Of a stretch of 64,000 bases of DNA, positions 62,153 to 64,000 are shown piece after piece. A model generated the notes under the pieces. That model made no database searches. It worked only from the letters and a program-made list of their open reading frames with translations, and was not told where the DNA came from. Source of the stretch: Hyphomicrobiales bacterium. GTDB taxonomy: Bacteria > Pseudomonadota > Alphaproteobacteria > Rhizobiales > Rhizobiaceae. The translations under genes and the position numbers were made by a program. The stretch is from contig JAFKJU010000025.1 in NCBI GenBank assembly GCA_017305935.1, forward strand, positions 62,001-126,000, read 5' to 3'. Position 1 is the first letter of the stretch. Every line of letters begins with the position of its first letter.

Positions 62153-63721
62153 ATGACCGATATCCGTCACGCCGCTCTGGAACATGCGCTGAACCTGCTG
62201 CCCGATCGTTACCGTGGTCCGGCGGGCGTTGCCGGCGTGGTCAAGGACGGCAAGGTGATCGCCCGCCGCGCCTGGGGCTTTGCCGACATGGAGGGGCGCC
62301 GGCCGATGACCCCGGCGACCCGCCTGCCGATCTGCTCGATGTCCAAGCACATGACCTGCGCATTGCTGCTCGACATGTTCGGCGACCCGGAAGCGCTCGA
62401 TCCACTGTTGCCGGAACTGCTGCCGGATTTTCAGGGGCCGCTGCCGAAAGTGGCCGATCTCTGCCACAATCAGTCGGGTCTGCGCGATTATTGGGCGCTG
62501 ACCGTGCTGCAAGGAGCAGCCCCGGAGGGTGTCTTCACCGAGGAGGATGGCTTGCGCCTGCTGTCGCAGGCACGATCCGGGCATTTCGCTCCAGGGTCAG
62601 GCTATTCCTACAGCAACGGCAATTTCCGTCTTCTGGCGGAAATGATCCGCCGGGCCAGCGGCCGGGATTTCGGCGCGTTGCTGCGGGAGCGGATTTTCGA
62701 ACCGGCGGCGATGAGTGGCGCGGTCCTTGCGCCTGATACATCTCGGCCGCTCGATGGCGTCGTCGGCTACGAGGGCAATGACACAGTCGGTTTCCTGCCG
62801 GCCACGAACCGCATTTTCTGGTTCGGCGATGCCGGCATTTCCGCTTCGCTCGACGATATGCTGGCATGGGAGCGCCATATCGACGCCACGCGCGGCGATC
62901 CGGCAAGTCTTTACAACCGCATCAGCGTTCCGGTCTCCTTTGCAGACGGAACGCCGGCTTCATATGGTTACGGGATACGGCGCGAACGGATCGGCGGCTA
63001 TCAGGCTACGGTTCATGGCGGCGGTCTTCGCGGCTTCTGCTCCTACCGCATGCATATCGCTTCCGAGCGACTTTCGATCGTCGTTCTGTTCAACCACGAG
63101 GCGAGCGCGATGCGGGCTGCCTCGTCGCTGATGGAAGCCGCGCTCGATTGCCGTACCGAAGAGGATAAGGATGTCGTCCCGGCCGAGGGGTGGTCCGGTC
63201 TTTGGCTGGATGAGGTCCAGGGTCTTTATCTCCGTACGGAAGAACAGAAGGACGGCGTGCGGCTGCACTATGCGACGGCCGCCAGCCTGTGCAAGCCTCT
63301 GGCGGATGGATCGGCGCGCGCGCGCGATGCGGTGCTTCGCCGGGATGAGCGTGGACTGATCATGGAGCGTCCCGCAGAAAATCTGGTCGTCCTTGCGAAA
63401 CCGGTTACCCCGGTGGCATGGGCGGACGGCGGGGAGATTGCCGGTTCCTACATCTGCGACGAGAATGGGTCACGGCTGACGATAGAGTTTCGCGACGGCG
63501 CCACCTATGTCGGCTTCGCCGGCATGCTCGGCCAAGGCCCCATGGAGCGCATGTATCCCCTGGCGGAAGATCTCTGGATCGTGACCACGCGCCGCTCCAT
63601 GGATGCGGCTCCGCCGGGAGATTGGACGGTGCGGATCAGGCGCAATTCGCCCCAAGGGATTTCCGGCCTGACGCTTGGATGCTGGCTTGCCCGCAATATC
63701 GATTACCGTATCGAACACTGA
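62153..63721 (+). CDS. dap: D-aminopeptidase (penicillin-recognising serine hydrolase)
   Basis: Serine hydrolase of 522 residues closely matching the layout of the Ochrobactrum anthropi D-aminopeptidase, which removes N-terminal D-amino acids such as D-Ala from peptides. SxxK is Ser62-Met-Ser-Lys65, the YSN motif is Tyr153-Ser-Asn155, and the third motif is His288-Gly-Gly, all at the published positions or within one residue. The C-terminal third holds the two beta-barrel domains (VPAEGWSGLWLDEVQGLYLR; GGEIAGSYICDENGSRLTIE). The ATG lies 2 nt after the preceding gene. Last gene of the operon; supports import and breakdown of D-amino-acid peptides. Confidence 0.9.
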   Translation: MTDIRHAALEHALNLLPDRYRGPAGVAGVVKDGKVIARRAWGFADMEGRRPMTPATRLPICSMSKHMTCALLLDMFGDPEALDPLLPELLPDFQGPLPKVADLCHNQSGLRDYWALTVLQGAAPEGVFTEEDGLRLLSQARSGHFAPGSGYSYSNGNFRLLAEMIRRASGRDFGALLRERIFEPAAMSGAVLAPDTSRPLDGVVGYEGNDTVGFLPATNRIFWFGDAGISASLDDMLAWERHIDATRGDPASLYNRISVPVSFADGTPASYGYGIRRERIGGYQATVHGGGLRGFCSYRMHIASERLSIVVLFNHEASAMRAASSLMEAALDCRTEEDKDVVPAEGWSGLWLDEVQGLYLRTEEQKDGVRLHYATAASLCKPLADGSARARDAVLRRDERGLIMERPAENLVVLAKPVTPVAWADGGEIAGSYICDENGSRLTIEFRDGATYVGFAGMLGQGPMERMYPLAEDLWIVTTRRSMDAAPPGDWTVRIRRNSPQGISGLTLGCWLARNIDYRIEH

Positions 63722-63809
63722 TCCCGCTCCGGACTGGATGGCGCCGCCGCCCCCGGCTTCCCGGCGGCCGCTCTTTGCTCTATCTTTTTGGTTTTCCGCA
63801 TTGTCCGAC

Positions 63810-63840
63810 GCCGAAGCGATCCCGCTTCGGCTGGAAATGC
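63810..63840 (-). repeat. Dispersed intergenic palindromic repeat (RIME-like), copy 2
   Basis: The reverse complement matches 25293-25323 at 28 of 31 positions. The plus strand shows a perfect hairpin CCGAAGCG (63811-63818), loop ATCC, CGCTTCGG (63823-63830). It may also end transcription of the dap operon. Confidence 0.6.
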
Positions 63841-63846
63841 TTTAGG

Positions 63847-63869
63847 GTCAAAACCGGTACGGTTTTGAC
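63847..63869. promoter_or_regulatory. Perfect 10-bp-arm palindrome before paaX
   Basis: Arms GTCAAAACCG (63847-63856) and CGGTTTTGAC (63860-63869) around GTA. Only 15 nt before the paaX start, so it could be an autoregulatory operator. It adjoins the dispersed repeat at 63810, so it could instead be part of that element. Confidence 0.5.
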
Positions 63870-63884
63870 GGGAGCGGATCGGCA

Positions 63885-64000
63885 TTGGCGGCGTGGCTGC
63901 AGGATATCCTCGAGGAGAGCCCGCTGAAGGCGGCCGGCTTCATCGTCACCATTTATGGCGACGTGGTGGAGCCGCGCGGCGGGGTCGTCTGGACCGGCAA
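63885..64000 (+). CDS. paaX: PaaX-family regulator of phenylacetate degradation, N-terminal part
   Basis: The visible frame, from TTG 63885, reads AAWLQDILEESPLKAAGFIV and TIYGDVVEPRGGVVWTG, the conserved N-terminus of PaaX, the repressor of the phenylacetyl-CoA catabolic operon. About 39 codons are present before the window ends. No ATG fits; TTG with GGGAG upstream is the best start available. A paa catabolic cluster is expected beyond 64000. Confidence 0.75.
   Translation, partial: MAAWLQDILEESPLKAAGFIVTIYGDVVEPRGGVVWTG

Overview
The window looks like chromosome or chromid DNA of a Rhizobiales alphaproteobacterium, most likely Rhizobiaceae (Rhizobium / Ensifer / Shinella-like). The signs are high GC, an RpoE-ChrR type sigma/anti-sigma pair with its TGATCC promoters, several EcfG-type general-stress promoters (GGAAC-N16-CGTT), an Irr-type iron control element, an HWE-family histidine kinase, and a dispersed intergenic palindromic repeat. 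I saw no rRNA, tRNA, CRISPR array, prophage or intact insertion sequence. Genus is inference only.

Layout. (1) 1-2.4 kb: a zinc anti-sigma factor and ECF sigma factor (minus strand), divergent from an FAD oxidoreductase, with a TGATCC-N18-TAnA promoter facing each way. (2) 2.6-23.8 kb: an organosulfur-scavenging island. It holds a ProXVW-like importer, two LLM flavin monooxygenases including SsuD, four DszC/SfnB-like acyl-CoA-dehydrogenase-fold flavoproteins, a MetNIQ importer, a sugar-type (Rbs-like) importer, a third LLM monooxygenase, and remnants of at least three more genes. Four transcription units carry a related AT-rich box, CTAT-N7-ATAG; two share an identical 26-bp block. (3) 23.8-38.7 kb: an FAD/NAD(P) protein, then a stress and signalling region: DUF2382 protein, broken exonuclease III, REC-CRP fusion, REC protein, large HWE kinase with its own REC protein, SDR, sugar dehydrogenase fused to a PEBP domain, zinc alcohol dehydrogenase, DUF2934 and HD proteins. 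(4) 38.7-43 kb: a decay zone with five broken genes (isochorismatase, GFA, NmrA-like, ArsR tail, AHSA1/SRPBCC) between a YciE/YciF ferritin-like gene, a methyltransferase and a small membrane protein. (5) 43.3-46.1 kb: an Irr-box-controlled VIT transporter plus a P1B-4 metal ATPase, read as iron export. (6) 46.3-53.3 kb: an OmpR-type two-component system whose kinase is frameshifted, divergent from PepSY, cytochrome b561, DUF2271 (with an ApbE-type flavinylation motif), a PepSY-flavodoxin-FNR fusion and ApbE. This reads as an extracytosolic flavin electron-transfer unit. (7) 53.6-63.7 kb: a LysR regulator divergent from a LysA-like decarboxylase, a Dpp-type peptide importer, an L,D-transpeptidase-fold protein and a D-aminopeptidase, read as use of D-amino-acid (peptidoglycan-type) peptides. 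(8) 63.9 kb to the end: the start of paaX.

How it works together. Regions 2, 6 and 7 are self-contained functional modules (sulfur acquisition, flavin redox, D-peptide use). Region 3 and parts of 4 look like members of the EcfG general stress regulon plus kinases and receivers that may feed such a response. The clustering of pseudogenes in region 4 and inside the sulfur island suggests both have been sites of gene gain and loss.
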